NCBI GenBank assembly: GCA_037367405.1
Contig: JAZKJV010010131.1
Span: 1 to 64,000, forward strand
Source of the DNA: Ottelia alismoides
Lineage: Eukaryota > Streptophyta > Magnoliopsida > Alismatales > Hydrocharitaceae
Length of the DNA: 64,000 nucleotides
Reading direction: 5' to 3'
Part shown: positions 37,714 through 49,337 of the stretch, one piece after another
Numbering within the stretch: the first letter of the stretch is position 1
Layout of the letters: each line of letters opens with the position of its first letter
Position numbers and translations under genes: made by a program
Notes under the pieces: model-generated
What the model was told of the DNA's origin: nothing
Databases searched by the model: none
Seen by the model: only the letters and a program-made list of their open reading frames with translations

Positions 37714-37944
37714 CTACAGAAACATACAGCTTTCAAAAAGGATTGCACTAATATTTAATGTGCACCTTTGTCACAAAAATGATGTATTTTAATTTAACTT
37801 ATTTTGTGTAAAATGAAAAGATTCACAACAGAAATCTGAAAAAGAAATGAACATATGCCATTATAAGCATCCTTGGAGTTGGAACATGATATCTGACTAA
37901 GATCCTTATTATGAGGAAAGTACAACAACAAAGCCTTTCCCCAC

Positions 37945-38545
37945 ATTAAGTAGGGTCGGCTACATGGATTCTTTGCCTCCATTTAGATCTATCTTGGCTC
38001 ATTCTCAGGCTTAGATAAAAAAAGCTAAGATCCCTTCTGATAGTCTAATTCCAACACTTCTTGGGGCTTCATCGCCCTCTCTTAGCCGTCTCAACAGCTC
38101 AAAACCCGCATTTCCTAACCGGTGCATCAGCCGATCTCCTTTGCAAATGGTCAAACCACCTTAAGCGGTTTTCTCTTATCTTATCCTCAATCGGAGCTAC
38201 ACCAACTTTCATTCTGATTGCATCATTACGAATCCGATCTTTCGGATAGTCTAATTCCAACACTTCTTGGGAGTTCCTCGCCCTCTCTTAGTCGTCTCAA
38301 CAGCTCAAAACCCGCATCTCCTAACTGGTGCATCAGTCGATCTCCTTTGCAAATAGCCAAACCACCTTAAGCGGTTTTCTCTTATCTTATCCTCAATCAG
38401 AGCTACACCAACTTTCCTTATGATTGCATCATTATGAATCCAATCTTTGCATGTATGTCCACCCATCCACCGTAGCATTTTCATTTTTGCTAGTGCCACT
38501 CTGCACATGTCAATGGTTCGCTGGCAAACATTTAGATCCATAGAG
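37945..38545 (-). pseudogene. RTE LINE 3' fragment with internal tandem duplication
   Basis: The minus strand encodes KMKMLRWMGGHTCKDWIHND, RENRLRWFGYLQRR and TDAPVRRC, the C-terminal part of RTE-clade reverse transcriptase ORFs. It ends with the tail that reads AGTAGGGTCGGCTACATGG on the plus strand (37947-37965). A block of about 199 bp occurs twice in direct orientation (about 38037-38235 and 38236-38430). Confidence 0.75.
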
Positions 38546-38814
38546 CATAGCAGGTCTCACGGTTGTTTTGTAATGTTACTATGCAGGAAGTACTTAAATT
38601 AAAAGCAGAAGCATAATAATACAAAGGTGACAGTAGAGACCTACCTGCACACATGCATAATAAGCGGCATAAACTAAAAAACTTTTGAAGAATCAACACT
38701 TCTAGAGACCTCGTCATAATTTCCAGCTCTGCACAATATGCAATGTAGCATGTAGGTTCCATATTGACCATTTCCTTTGCTAATGGTAGAAACATAATTT
38801 TTTGCACTTTAAGT

Positions 38815-39620
38815 GCGGTCATCTACATGGGTTCATTGCTATCACAAATATCTAATTTGCATCATACCCGAGCTTAGTTCTCCAAGAAAAATCATATCCT
38901 TATTAATAATTTCCTTTCCAACATTTCTTTGGCCTTTCCTGCTCCCTCCTGCAAGGCTCTTCTTTTATCTTCCAACATCTTGTCATCAAAGCTTCAAAGA
39001 GGACCTTTCACATGTTCATACCACCTTAGACGAGTTTCCACATCTCAATCTTCAAATGTAGCGATGCCTGCCTTTTTCCTGATACTTTCATTGCAAATCC
39101 AATCCTTCATATGATCACAAAGTTACCAAAAGAATTGTCAATCTCAGCTAAAGACATTTTCTGCACATGTTCATAGTTGCAGCTCATCATTCAATGCATA
39201 AAGCATTGCGGATTTCCTGTGAACCAATAATAGTTGCATTTCTTTAATGGTATGTTCTTATCACAGAGCACATGAAACTCCTCTCCTTGAACTGCTCTTA
39301 CATTTATTCCACGAGTAGCATCTCCATTGATTCCTATATTGCGCATTGAAAGACCAAACTTAAAAATACAAAAACATCTTTCAGAATGCAATGTGCATGT
39401 CTCCATTTTTCTTGTCACCAAACTTGTGTTTCGTACTCGCTTTGATTGAAAATGCACACACTTCCAAGTTTCCTTCCAATATTCGAGCTTCCTGCGAACT
39501 CCATAACATGTCTCATCTACTAGAATAATTTCATGTACAAACATGGACCAAGGAACCTTCCACGTACATGCTCTTCATTCTTTCGTCTATAACCAGGGTA
39601 AAAAGAAACTCCTCCCGGTT
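38815..39620 (-). pseudogene. Second RTE LINE fragment, more diverged
   Basis: The minus-strand frame at 39191-39544 reads ILVDETCYGVRRKLEYWKET and later VLCDKNIPLK, matching the region just after the RTE catalytic motif. The sequence down to 38815 carries the tail. It is older than the copy at 37945-38545 and has multiple frame breaks. Confidence 0.65.
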
Positions 39621-41240
39621 GAGCCTTGATGCAAAATGATTTCCGCTACTCTAATTTTCTCCTGAACTTTTTGACTCCACTAAATTTCATTGTGTCAACG
39701 TACCATCCTCAACCCTAAAACCTTCTTGATACCTATTACTCAAATTTTCATTGGTTATCATATCTCATAAGGGTTTTTTTACAAGATCCTAGTCATTTCG
39801 CTGAAGCATATTTGTGAACTTCGTTCCCATTTTGAAATTCCACCATTTAGTTGGTCTACATAAACATCATCTGTTTCTTCTAGAACATCCATTTCTACAT
39901 ATCTAAAACTCACAAATGATGCCAGATTGTTTACTCTCGCCTAGAATGATCTTACTATCTCTTCAGGCGGATCTGAGTTTTCAGATAAATTTTTTGTGCA
40001 ATATTTTCAGGCAGATCTGAGTATAGATATCTATAATTGTGTTTACCCTACTGGTGTTTATAATTGCTTAAGGGGCAACAATATGTGAATTCTAGAGAAA
40101 CAAAATATGAATATGATGAAATTTTAAGATTCCATGTATGCAATCGACTGTGTTTGATTCTGTTACCAAATTAGATACTTTGCACCGATGTACATACGTT
40201 GGAAACTAATTGACAAGAACAAGACAGGTCATCGACATCCACTTCAAAGGAGAGATTCCAGTCTATCGTCAATCACTGCAAAGAAAACAAACGAAGGCTG
40301 AATTGAGCACGCATGGCAGCAAGGGGAGAGAGTGTGGAATTGAACCTTGATCCTTCAAATTGAGAGAAGAAAAGGGTAAAACAGCAAGAGGAGTTGTTGT
40401 TTGAAGCAACTCCAGGTGCTCTTGGTACTCCAGTTGCTTGGCAGCTGCCTGTAATTGCCTGGAGAAGGCAGCAGCTGCAGAGATTTGGATGTAGAGTAGC
40501 TCCAAGGGAAGGAGGAGGGCTTCCAGCAGGGCTCCGGGAGCTTGGAAGAATATGGGGGAATTTTAAGAAGAGAAGAAGAGAAGGGGTCCTTCTCTCGGCT
40601 TAAAACAAAAAGTGTGAAAGGGAAAAATAAGAAGAGAAGAAGGAGGTTCCTTCTTGGAACCTTCCTATTCTCTTTTTCCTATATATACCATGATATCATT
40701 GATGACCTCATATGGTGACATCAGCAAGCTGATGTCATCAATGATATCATCAAAATCTTAAAAAATATTATCTTCGCTTTTGTATTTATTGTAAATCTCA
40801 AAATCTACCGCATTAGCGCCTCGGACCCCGAATTGCGTGCGCAATATCTTGTTTTGATCGTCTCTGAATGACAGTCAATATGAGTATAATATTCATATAC
40901 TTTAGATCGGCTATGAATACCTGAAATTCTTGAGATAAAGTTTTAGTTTAGGGTTAAATTTTGTGATTTAAAAAATATCAAATGATCTCCGATTGACAAA
41001 CGGTCGATTTCGTTTGTCTTATTTCGTCGAATTGGATTTTATGATGGTCTTGATTTGTTTCGCATTTACAATTTCGCATCGCGGCTTTTCTGTGGCATGC
41101 ATTACGATGTGATCGATTTTTTATCGATTGCGACCACACTAATTTCGATTTACGATCAATTAATCGATTTAGGTTATTTAATATTGATTGATAATTTTAT
41201 TGGACCAATCAGAGCCTAATCAAGTGGTGTTCGGGTTTAT
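39621..41240. other. No gene recognised; GA-rich and palindromic stretch
   Basis: No domain in any frame. 40540-40670 is GA-rich, 40690-40750 is a long inverted repeat (listed separately), and 40800-41220 has many TCGAT/ATCGA words and looks like an unassigned LTR. Confidence 0.4.
40690..40750 (+). repeat. Palindromic element with two competing hairpins
   Basis: 17-bp perfect arms lie at 40690-40706 and 40734-40750. Nested between them is a 9-bp perfect hairpin, GACATCAGC/GCTGATGTC (40717-40725 and 40728-40736), whose right arm overlaps the outer arm. Confidence 0.8.
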
Positions 41241-41245
41241 TTGGA

Positions 41246-42250
41246 TCCAGATGTTACATCACATGCATTAACCTCATAAAGGATATGCATGATAGGGCTT
41301 CATCTTGTGTAAGGATCTGGTATGAGAAGACTAACTATTTTGACATCAATATTGATTTGCATCAAGGTTCAACTTTGAGTCCATTCCTTTTTACTTTGAT
41401 TATGGATGAGTTGACTAGTACATTCAGGATGAGATACCTTGGTGCATGTTGTTCGTTGATGATATTGTGTTGATTGATGAGACTAGAGATGGAGTAAATG
41501 AGAAGCTTGAGGTCTGAAGACATGCATTACAGACTAAAGGAATTCTGATAAGTAGGGCTAAGACTGAATATATGCAGTGCACTTTTGATGGAAGCAATGG
41601 TGAAGGAATAGATGTAAAGACTGGTTATGAGAAATTTCAGAAGAAAGATTCGTTTAGATATTTGGGATCTATTTTGCAACATGATGGGGAAATTGATGGA
41701 GATGTTACTCATAAAATAAATGCAGGTTGGCTAAAGTGGAGAGGAGCCTCTATTGTTCTATATGATAAGAAAATTCCTTGAAAAATCAAACAAAAGTTCT
41801 AGAAAGCATCCGTGAGACCTGTTATACTATATGGATCTCAATGTTAGCTTGTGAACCATAAACATGTGCAGAGAATGCCAAGTACAGAAATGAAAATGTT
41901 AAGGTGGATGTGTTGACATACATGTAAAGATCGGATTCGAAATTATGCAATCAGAAGGAAAGTTGGTGTATCTCCGCTTGAGAATAAGATGTGAGAAAAC
42001 CTCTTAAGGTGGTTTATCCATTTTTAAAAGAGGTCAGTTGATGCACCAGTTAGGAGATGCGAGTTTTATGATGATGAGCCGACTAAGAGAGGGCGAGGAA
42101 GGCCTAAAAAGTGTTGGAATTAGACTATCTGAAGGGATCTTAGTTTTTTTGGATCTAAGCTCGATAATGACCAAAGATAGATATGAATGGAGGTAAAGAA
42201 TCCATGTAGTCGACCCTACTTAATGTGGGAAAAGACTTTGTTGTCGTTCT
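41246..42250 (+). pseudogene. RTE-clade LINE, 5'-truncated
   Basis: Plus-strand fragments in family order: LHQGSTLSPFLFTLIMDELT (about 41356-41415), the catalytic region read across a frameshift near 41450, FRYLGSILQHDGEIDGDVTH (41651-41712), DKKIP, LRWFIHF...RSVDAPVRRCEF and RGRGRPKKCW (about 42087-42117). It ends in the tail GTCGACCCTACTTAATGTGG (42211-42230). At least three frameshifts and several stops. Truncated at its 5' end, as is usual for LINE insertions. Confidence 0.8.
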
Positions 42251-42574
42251 TGCATAAATATAAATGAAAAATGTGGGATAGAGTAACGAGAACAAAACTT
42301 GGATTTACATAGAACTTTACTCTCTAAGGAGTAGTATGAAGCCACGGGAGAAGAGCCATAAAGGGCTTTATCTATCAATATGTTTCTCAAGAGATACAAA
42401 AGGTGTAGGGAATCCTTATATGTCCCCACAATGTCTCGTCACTAGGCAATATTGGAGTAAAGATGATAGCAGTGTAATTAGATCTTGGAGAGAGAGATCC
42501 AATTACCCATCTAAAAATATTCTATAACATGCCCCCTCAAGGTAAAGCCTGAAAATTGCAACTTGTTTTAAAAA

Positions 42575-42690
42575 GGGATTTTATCACGTGTGCCCCTCCG
42601 AGATGTTGCAATATCAGTTATGCCCCCATCTTTTTGGTAATATCAGTTGTGCCCCTCACTTCTTGCTCCGTCATCAGTTGTGCCCTTCCG
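42575..42690 (+). repeat. Left TIR of Pack-MULE 2, with ~30-bp internal repeats
   Basis: 116 bp. The word ATCAGTTGTGCCC (with small changes) recurs at 42583, 42613, 42642 and 42673, so the inverted repeat is itself built from four units of about 30 bp. Confidence 0.85.
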
Positions 42691-43301
42691 TCAGATTGAC
42701 CGTCAAAAATTAAAATAACCATGGTTTATTCAAACCATGATGTGGTTAAGAAGGGTATTATGGTCAGAATAAAAGTAGAGGAAAGTTTGGGCCGGACAAG
42801 TGGGACGGAGGAGGCATCCACCCAATCCCGGCACGGGCGGCGCCCCCGCCCTCGTGTCCGATTGCTTCCGCCTCTCCGGCTTTCCCCGCGCCGCCCCCTG
42901 GGCCTCCCCCTCCCCCGCGCCGCCCCCTGCTCCCCGCTACCCCGGCCTCCCCCTGCCCCGCGCCGCCCTCTGCTCCCCACCGCCGCTTGGGCCTCCCCTT
43001 CCACAGCCACGCACACCTTCGACGCGGTCCGCCCCAATCATCTCCCCCGAGCTCCAAGACCAACTGAACCCACTTGCTCATTTCCCTCCCCTATTCCCCC
43101 ATGTAACAACAGAACGTGTGGACATTATTCGTCCTTGGCAATCCTCCACAGGTCCCACACCTCTGCAAATCTCCATCTTCGTTGCTTTAGTTTTCTTCTC
43201 CATCTTCCTCTCTCTTTCTCTTTCTCTCTCACTCAATACACTGCCAAATGCCATCAATATCTCACTGGAAAAGAACTCGACCCATCTCTTTGATCCAAGA
43301 G

Positions 43302-43670
43302 ATGGAGCTCCTCTCTTTGAGCCATCCATCCTTTCCTTCCCAGCACACACATGCCCCACCACCCTCCATCCGCCCCCTCTGCTCCAAAGCCAAGATTGTG
43401 GGAGTTGGGTCGAGCCTAAAATCCAACCTCGGTGCAAAGATCCCAAGAACGTGCACCTGCTACTTGGCAGAAGGTGACACGAGTCTCCCAGGTGCCTCCA
43501 ACTCCAAACCCGCCAACAGCACGTTGAAGGTACCCAGTTTGCCTGGGGAGCTGCATGGGGATCCTGGCGGGTCTCCGGTGTCCAGCTGCTACTGGGAGTG
43601 GAAGCCCAAGCTCACAGTGCACTACGAGAAGGCGGGGACTGATATCGATTCTCCGGCGTTGGGGGAATAG
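43302..43670 (+). pseudogene. PPH: Pheophytinase N-terminal fragment (Pack-MULE cargo)
   Basis: From ATG 43302 the frame gives 122 residues. The Ser/Pro-rich start (MELLSLSHPSFPSQ) suits a chloroplast transit peptide. Residues 77-83 (VPSLPGE) and 99-112 (EWKPKLTVHYEKAG) match the conserved N-terminal part of plant pheophytinase (PPH; NYC3 in rice), the alpha/beta hydrolase that removes phytol from pheophytin during chlorophyll breakdown. Similarity stops at SPAL (117-120), just before the family's FLPGFG region, and the frame ends after GE. The catalytic domain (most of a protein of nearly 500 residues) is absent. The CT-rich 5' part (43080-43301) is probably the original 5' UTR. As it stands it could at most encode a transit peptide with a short tail. 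Confidence 0.75.
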
Positions 43671-44038
43671 GGGAGGAGGTGCGGCGTCGGGGGGAGGGGG
43701 AGCAGAGGGCGGCGCCGGGGAGGGGAGGAGGTGCAGCGCCAGGGAGGGGAGGGGGTGCGGGGCTGGGCGGCACGGGGCAGAGGCGGTGGCGGCGGACTGG
43801 GAGGAGGTGCGGGGAGCTCGGGGCGGAGCTGGGCGGCGCGGGACAGGGGCGGGGGCGGAGAGGGAGGAGGAGGAGGTTGGAGGATGAGGATGAGGAAGAG
43901 GATGGAGAAGAGGAGGAGGAAGAAGAAGAGGATGAGGAAAAGGTGTAAAATGACTACATAACCTTTTTTTAAAAAATAATTCCGCTTATGTCCTCAAAGT
44001 TAATGTCCGTTTGCACTGTAGATGGACAGTCACTAACC

Positions 44039-44153
44039 CGAAGGGCACAAGTGATAAAATAGCAAGAAGTGAAGGGAACAACTGATATTACCAAAAAGAT
44101 AGGGGCATAACTGATATTGCGATATCTTGGAGGGGCACAAGTGATAAAATCCC
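44039..44153 (-). repeat. Right TIR of Pack-MULE 2
   Basis: Reverse complement of the left repeat with roughly a dozen differences. The four ~30-bp units are present here too. Confidence 0.85.
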
Positions 44154-46212
44154 TTTTAAAAAATACTTAACTCATCTTCACTCAGTACGCTATCTAAGGA
44201 GCTAGGTGGAGACCTGTTCGAATTAGTCATTGTTGGGATTAAACTAACGTGGTGGGAGGAGAAGCGCTTGGAGTGGATGCTCTGAGAAGATGGTTGGTAG
44301 GTAATATATGAGTTGGGGCATTGATCTTCATGCAATCACTTGATTGTCATCAATAGTCTGAGTTGATCCTAAGCATATGCAATAAAAGTCCATTAGAAAT
44401 AGTTGGTGTCTAGCATCTAAAGTAGAGCGGTCCTCTCTAATACGAAGATCTCGAGGGTGAGCCTCTTTTATACGAAAACTTTGAGAAGGGACATCTCCAA
44501 TTCAAAAGTATGAAAATTAGCAGCACTCATATGGTGATCTCAGAGAGTGAGTTTCTCTCATACAAGGACCTTAAGAAGTGGGTTCTCTAACAAATGAACA
44601 TAAAAAAGGAGATCGCTTTTTGGGAGCCACAAGTGAAAAAGGCTTATTAAAAAAAGAGTCTCTTAGAAGATCTCAGGCAGAAGAAAAATATATCCTACTT
44701 TGTCACTCCCCCTTTCTCCCATCCTTGTTAGAAACATGAGATAATCGATTAAGTTGGGAGAACAAATGGAGTAAAGCAAATTCTTTTTATATCATTGATT
44801 TTTACCAAGCATCTCTCTCGTTTTTTCATTTTTCTTGAAAATAAGAGTGTAAACTCGAGATAAGTTACATCTAGAGCAATTAATAATGTGTGAAGTTACA
44901 CTACATTAACACGAATCTTTTATCCTTTTTTATTGCGTTCTTTTTTATAACAAACTAGGCTTGTTAGATCCATATTCAATAAGCGAAAACATAGCCCCTC
45001 AAACCTTCACAAGTAAAAGAATATTGCATATTGCTTTTAGTTTTTAGTCCCAGCCCTTTTTTAACTATCATTTTTTAATTGTTTCTAATCATTTTCTAGT
45101 GTTCTCCATTTTTTGTTGTTTGTCCTTTTCCTGTTTCAAACTCAACATCCCCTTTGTTTTTCTTCTCCTATTTCCAAATCTCAACACGCGATCCATTGGA
45201 CTTTTACAAAGACATGTAAAATAAATGAAGGGCCTACAAATGTGCATGTCTTCCAGTCCTTCGATAGATAGGGTTTCATGGGAACCCACAACCGTCGTTG
45301 AACTTGTGGGCATTATGGGAGACGATATCAAGCTCAGCGATGAATGAAGTGGGAGTTGAGAGCGCCCATGACCTCGACTTGGAGATCCTCAGGGGGTAGC
45401 TTCTGCAACACAATGAGACAAAAGATGGTGTTGCCTTATATATGCTTGCCATTGCTGGGTTGCATCAGAGATAAAGAACATGGGGCTTACGGAAGCATGC
45501 TTAGGAAGGTGGCGACGAAGAGGGGTATGGACACCTTCAAAGATGAATTTCATGGAGCCATGGGCAATCATTGGGAGACGATGGGGCTCTTCATGTTGAG
45601 AGGTCATTACAATGGGTAAAGATGATGCTCGTTGGAAGGTAACCATGAGTTGTGATCTTTGTTCTCGCAATTTTTGGCTAGGGTTCCTCCATCTTTGAAT
45701 GATACCTCTTTTTTGAGGTAACTGTGTTGCCTTTGGGTGCTGCTAAGGTTCACTCCCACACCATTGTTGTTCGCATCCAAAGGTCAATCTTCGAGAAAGA
45801 AAAGTCAAGCACAAAACTGCAACACGAACTTTGAGAACAATACTCCATGAATCTTGAACATGCCCCTCTAACACATGAACTTAGAGAATGCATACAATAA
45901 TTGAATTGAGAATGAATCTTGGAAGTGACTCCAAAAATGACTTGCTCTAATACTATGTGGAAATATATATGGAATTGAGAAACAAGAAAAAAAGTAAGAT
46001 TTACGTGAAACCCTATTCCCTAAGGAGCATTATGACTCCAGGGAGAAGAGAAACAAAGGACTCAATCTATCATTATGTTTCTTATGCATGGCTCTTTATA
46101 TAGCCCCATTGGCACATTAAAGTCCACCAATATGCAATATGGGACAAAATAAAAGAGCAGTGTAACCGGATCATGGAAAGATCCAATTATCCATCTAAAA
46201 CATATTATACCA

Positions 46213-46689
46213 ATTATTTTTGGTTTTTCATACTTTTTCTTTGACGTAAAAGTTAGATATGTACAATTTGATTGCGATTAGTATGGTACTTTGATCTTGT
46301 TGGATGATTATACATGTATAAATATATGAGAACATGTGTGTTAAATGTAGTTTTTATACTTGAAATAATTATAAACACCAATATTTTTAAATTAGTAGCC
46401 TAGATTTTCTTTTTTATTCGGTTATCCTTCCAACTGCCTAATGATACCTACTTCTGTAACATTGAGACTCTTCGTGGACTACATAGATTTGTTAGGAATA
46501 CATCAAAGATCTCAACTCTTGATATGCGATATTTCTAATACGAGATAGGATGAGTATCCAAATTATTATTCCACCATAAACGAAATCTTTAAGAGGCTAC
46601 CTATTTATCCACATATATGCACATGCCCCTCTCAGATAGAATTGATGGCACGGATTATCAAGGCATATTTTCTTGCATGCCATGATCAT
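46213..46689. other. No gene; AT-rich
   Basis: AT-rich sequence without open frames of note or recognisable repeats. Confidence 0.4.
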
Positions 46690-47350
46690 ACAAATAAGTA
46701 TAAGACCGAACCCTTGTGAGTCGTGCGAGATCTATGCCCAAGCCCATGTAACATAGTGAGCTTTGAGTCGAGCCAAGTCCCAAAAAATCTATCAAAGTCC
46801 GACCCAAACCCACACAAAACTAATGGGTCGAGCTTGGGCCAAGCCAACCCAAACTAATGATTCTTGATGTTACTCATTCCTTGATAACTATTTAGTTCAT
46901 TTATGGAAAGATTCAAGCTCAAATATTCACATAATATCTGTTATTACAATAAAATAACAATTGCAGGGGAGTTTTACATATTATTTAATTTATAGAAAAG
47001 ACCACTTAAACTAGGTATTCATTTACACATAGTATGTTCACATTAATCAACTACTTCAAATGGTGAAAAATAAATTACCCACATGATTTTTCTAAGAAAA
47101 CATAAAAATCGATATCACTCAGCATATATTATTTATGACATTTTTTTATAATTTTATATTATATTGGGTAAGTGAGTCGGGTTAGGCTTGGGCCAACCTC
47201 AGCCTGAGCTCGGACTGAAAAACCATATGTGCCCAAATTTTGTCCTAGGTCTGGCCCATTTCATATTTGGTGTTAGGATGGGTGGGGGATAAGAGGGCTG
47301 AGTTCCAGGTTGGGTCAGCCTGACCTAACCCAATGAACGTCCTTGCCTAA
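46690..47350. repeat. Possible hAT-type MITE rich in GGGCC/TCGGGTT words
   Basis: Both sides carry words such as GCTTGGGCCAA (near 46837 on the left and 47188 on the right) and TCGGAC/GTCCGAC in opposite orientation around an AT-rich middle, as in common plant non-autonomous hAT elements. I could not find a target duplication, so the limits are approximate. Confidence 0.35.
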
Positions 47351-49019
47351 AATAAAGGAGGCCGACAACAAACTGAGTAGAATGACTCTTTATAGCTATA
47401 CTTAGACTCTAGGAACCACCTCTAGTATGACAGTCTCCCATGGTCTCATACAAAGTTGTGGATGTGGTCAGTGAAGACGAATATAAAACACCAATGAACA
47501 TGGGTCCACGCACACAAGCCAGACCCTTTTGAGGACAATTAATGCCAAAAACTTGGTCGTCCAGCCTTGTACACTGAGATTATACTGAAGAATCTAACCA
47601 TGATTTTGATGTGCCCGTTGGACATACGAGCCCACGACGAGCCATTATGCAACAAATGTTACGGAAATATCATTCCCTGATCTGAAATGAAGAATAACTA
47701 ATTTGCATAATAGGTCATGCAGTATGATTAGGGTTATGTACCACAACTATCTTAATGATCATACAGATGTTGATTTAATTGTTGAATCATATATTTTGGT
47801 GCATGGATGGATATCTAAAGAGTTAGATTGAGGATTAATCAAGCACCATCAAATGATTGTTAAGATGTGATCTCCATCCTGAGTAGGAGATGGCAATCCT
47901 TTCTCTTTTGATCGATATCTGACCGACCTCTTGATGCAGGTCCTCTTTATAGGAATATAGATTCAGAGGTGTCATATTAGTTAGGTCAAAGCGTTGACTT
48001 AACGAGATCGAGGGCACGCATCCTTTGACCGAAGATAGATGTGTTACTATATGTCTGAATATGTACATTTGGCAGACTGATAGGTTGATAGACAAATAAT
48101 GGTCTATACACCGGTGTGTTGGTGTGCATACAAGGGCATATGAGTAACGATCTCTCAAAGTACAGGTTCATTACTGAACCGGAAGACATGAGCTTGCTCA
48201 TGAGATATTGGGAGGGATCAAATTCCGTGCACGGTTGTCTCGCTTTGGAACCTTCACTAAATTTGTAAGGTTTGATATATGCTTTTGGAAAGTGTATGAT
48301 CAACACCTAGGTATGGCATATGCTTTTGCAAAAGTATATGATTGATACTAACTCCCAATGGTCAAAGGAGAAACTTAATGATAAAACCCTAAAGAAGGCA
48401 ATCTAAATCGATCTAACTTCGGGTTTATTCTAGGTCTTCCAGTGTAGGATGTAAAGGTATAGGAATACCTGAGGGTAATGTAATCATAAACGGTTGTATA
48501 ACCATGACGCTTCCATTCCTAAGGAGTGATGAAACGGGTTAGATTTTAATGACACCTCTCAATAGAGAAGTAATCTGATCTTGCTTCAAATGTCGGACAG
48601 TGATCTGAATTTAATTCAAATGCAATGAAAATATTTGATTTACGGTTTTGATTTAATCAAACATTTTATGGGAGTTCCACAAGATCTAGATTTGAGATAT
48701 GATCTCAATATCAAGTCACTATATGTGGAACGTACAATCGTCTTGCCCTTATCTCCAAGTATCTGCGGAGCAAGCGCATTACTCTTGAAAGAGTTCAAGA
48801 ATAATTTCTTTGTTGATATTATATCTAAGCATTGAGCAAAATAGATAATTAAATGTGATTTAATTATTGTGAATAATATGAATGTTATTCATATTGTTTG
48901 GGCACAATGAGAAATGCATAATTAAACAATATTAATTATCATGAATAATGTGAATGAGATTCATATTATTTGAGTGCATGAGATTTGAGATCCTAGATAA
49001 TTAAATATTATTAAATTAT
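47351..49019. other. No gene; probable old retrotransposon sequence
   Basis: Many short broken frames without a clear domain. 48840-49019 has repeated AATATGAATG..ATTCATATT motifs that resemble 57060-57230 on the far side of the tandem array, consistent with one older sequence split by the array. Confidence 0.35.
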
Positions 49020-49337
49020 TGTTGGAGTATAAGTTGTATGTGCCTATTGTGTTGTAACATGGTAAATGGATCCTAGAGAAAATCCATTTACCCCATCTAG
49101 TGTTTAGTCCCACATCGTCCAACTAAAGGCTCTGGGAGAGGCTATATAAGGAGCCCCAGACCTCCTAACTCATTGAGAAAAAGCAATAGAAAACACGCCC
49201 CTTAGAGGGCTTCTCCTGTGGTCTCATCCTGCTCCTCACGGAGTAGGGTTCCACGTTAAATCATGGTGTTCCATGTTGATGTTTCTTGTTCTTATGCTCT
49301 GTTTATCAATCGCTTCCGCATATTCTATTTTATATTA
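49020..49337 (+). repeat. LTR 1 of the array
   Basis: 318 bp. TATA-like word TATATAAGG at 49143-49151. It lacks the GGTGGGACT arm found in the other three and ends TTA instead of ACA. Confidence 0.85.

Larger units (their letters stand above)
42575..44153 (+). mobile_element. Pack-MULE carrying a pheophytinase 5' fragment
   Basis: This 1579-bp element has both ends beginning GGGATTTTATCAC and inverted repeats of about 115 bp. A perfect 9-bp target duplication, TTTTAAAAA, is at 42566-42574 and 44154-44162. No transposase is present. The interior is GC-rich and includes the captured 5' UTR and N-terminal coding part of a pheophytinase gene, followed by a very G-rich tract (43671-43950). Part of that tract is the reverse complement of the C-rich tract at 42960-42980 (shared 18-mer near 43700). 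It sits within the LTR element at 42272-46212. Confidence 0.88.
42272..46212 (-). mobile_element. Minus-strand LTR element without recognisable genes
   Basis: Two similar LTRs of about 260 bp lie at 42272-42531 and 45956-46212 (shared blocks near 42330/46015 and 42505/46190). On the minus strand a degenerate primer binding site (TAGTATTAGAGCAAG, 45941-45955) follows the 5' LTR, and a polypurine tract (CCTTGAGGGGG, about 42533-42543) precedes the 3' LTR. The interior is about 1.8 kb once the Pack-MULE is excluded. The frames at 45089-45670 show no gag or pol motif. Target duplication was not found, so the ends may be off by a few bases. Confidence 0.6.

Noticed and set aside
38640..38800. Possible further dihydroorotase exon with a good-looking donor (CAGGTAGGT, minus strand)
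   Set aside because: The translation has no similarity to the expected upstream part of the enzyme and contains stops in the joining phase.
43555..43961. Gly/Arg-rich then Glu-rich frame at the right of Pack-MULE 2
   Set aside because: Low-complexity G-rich DNA, partly the reverse complement of the C-rich tract at the left of the same element. No stable frame or domain.
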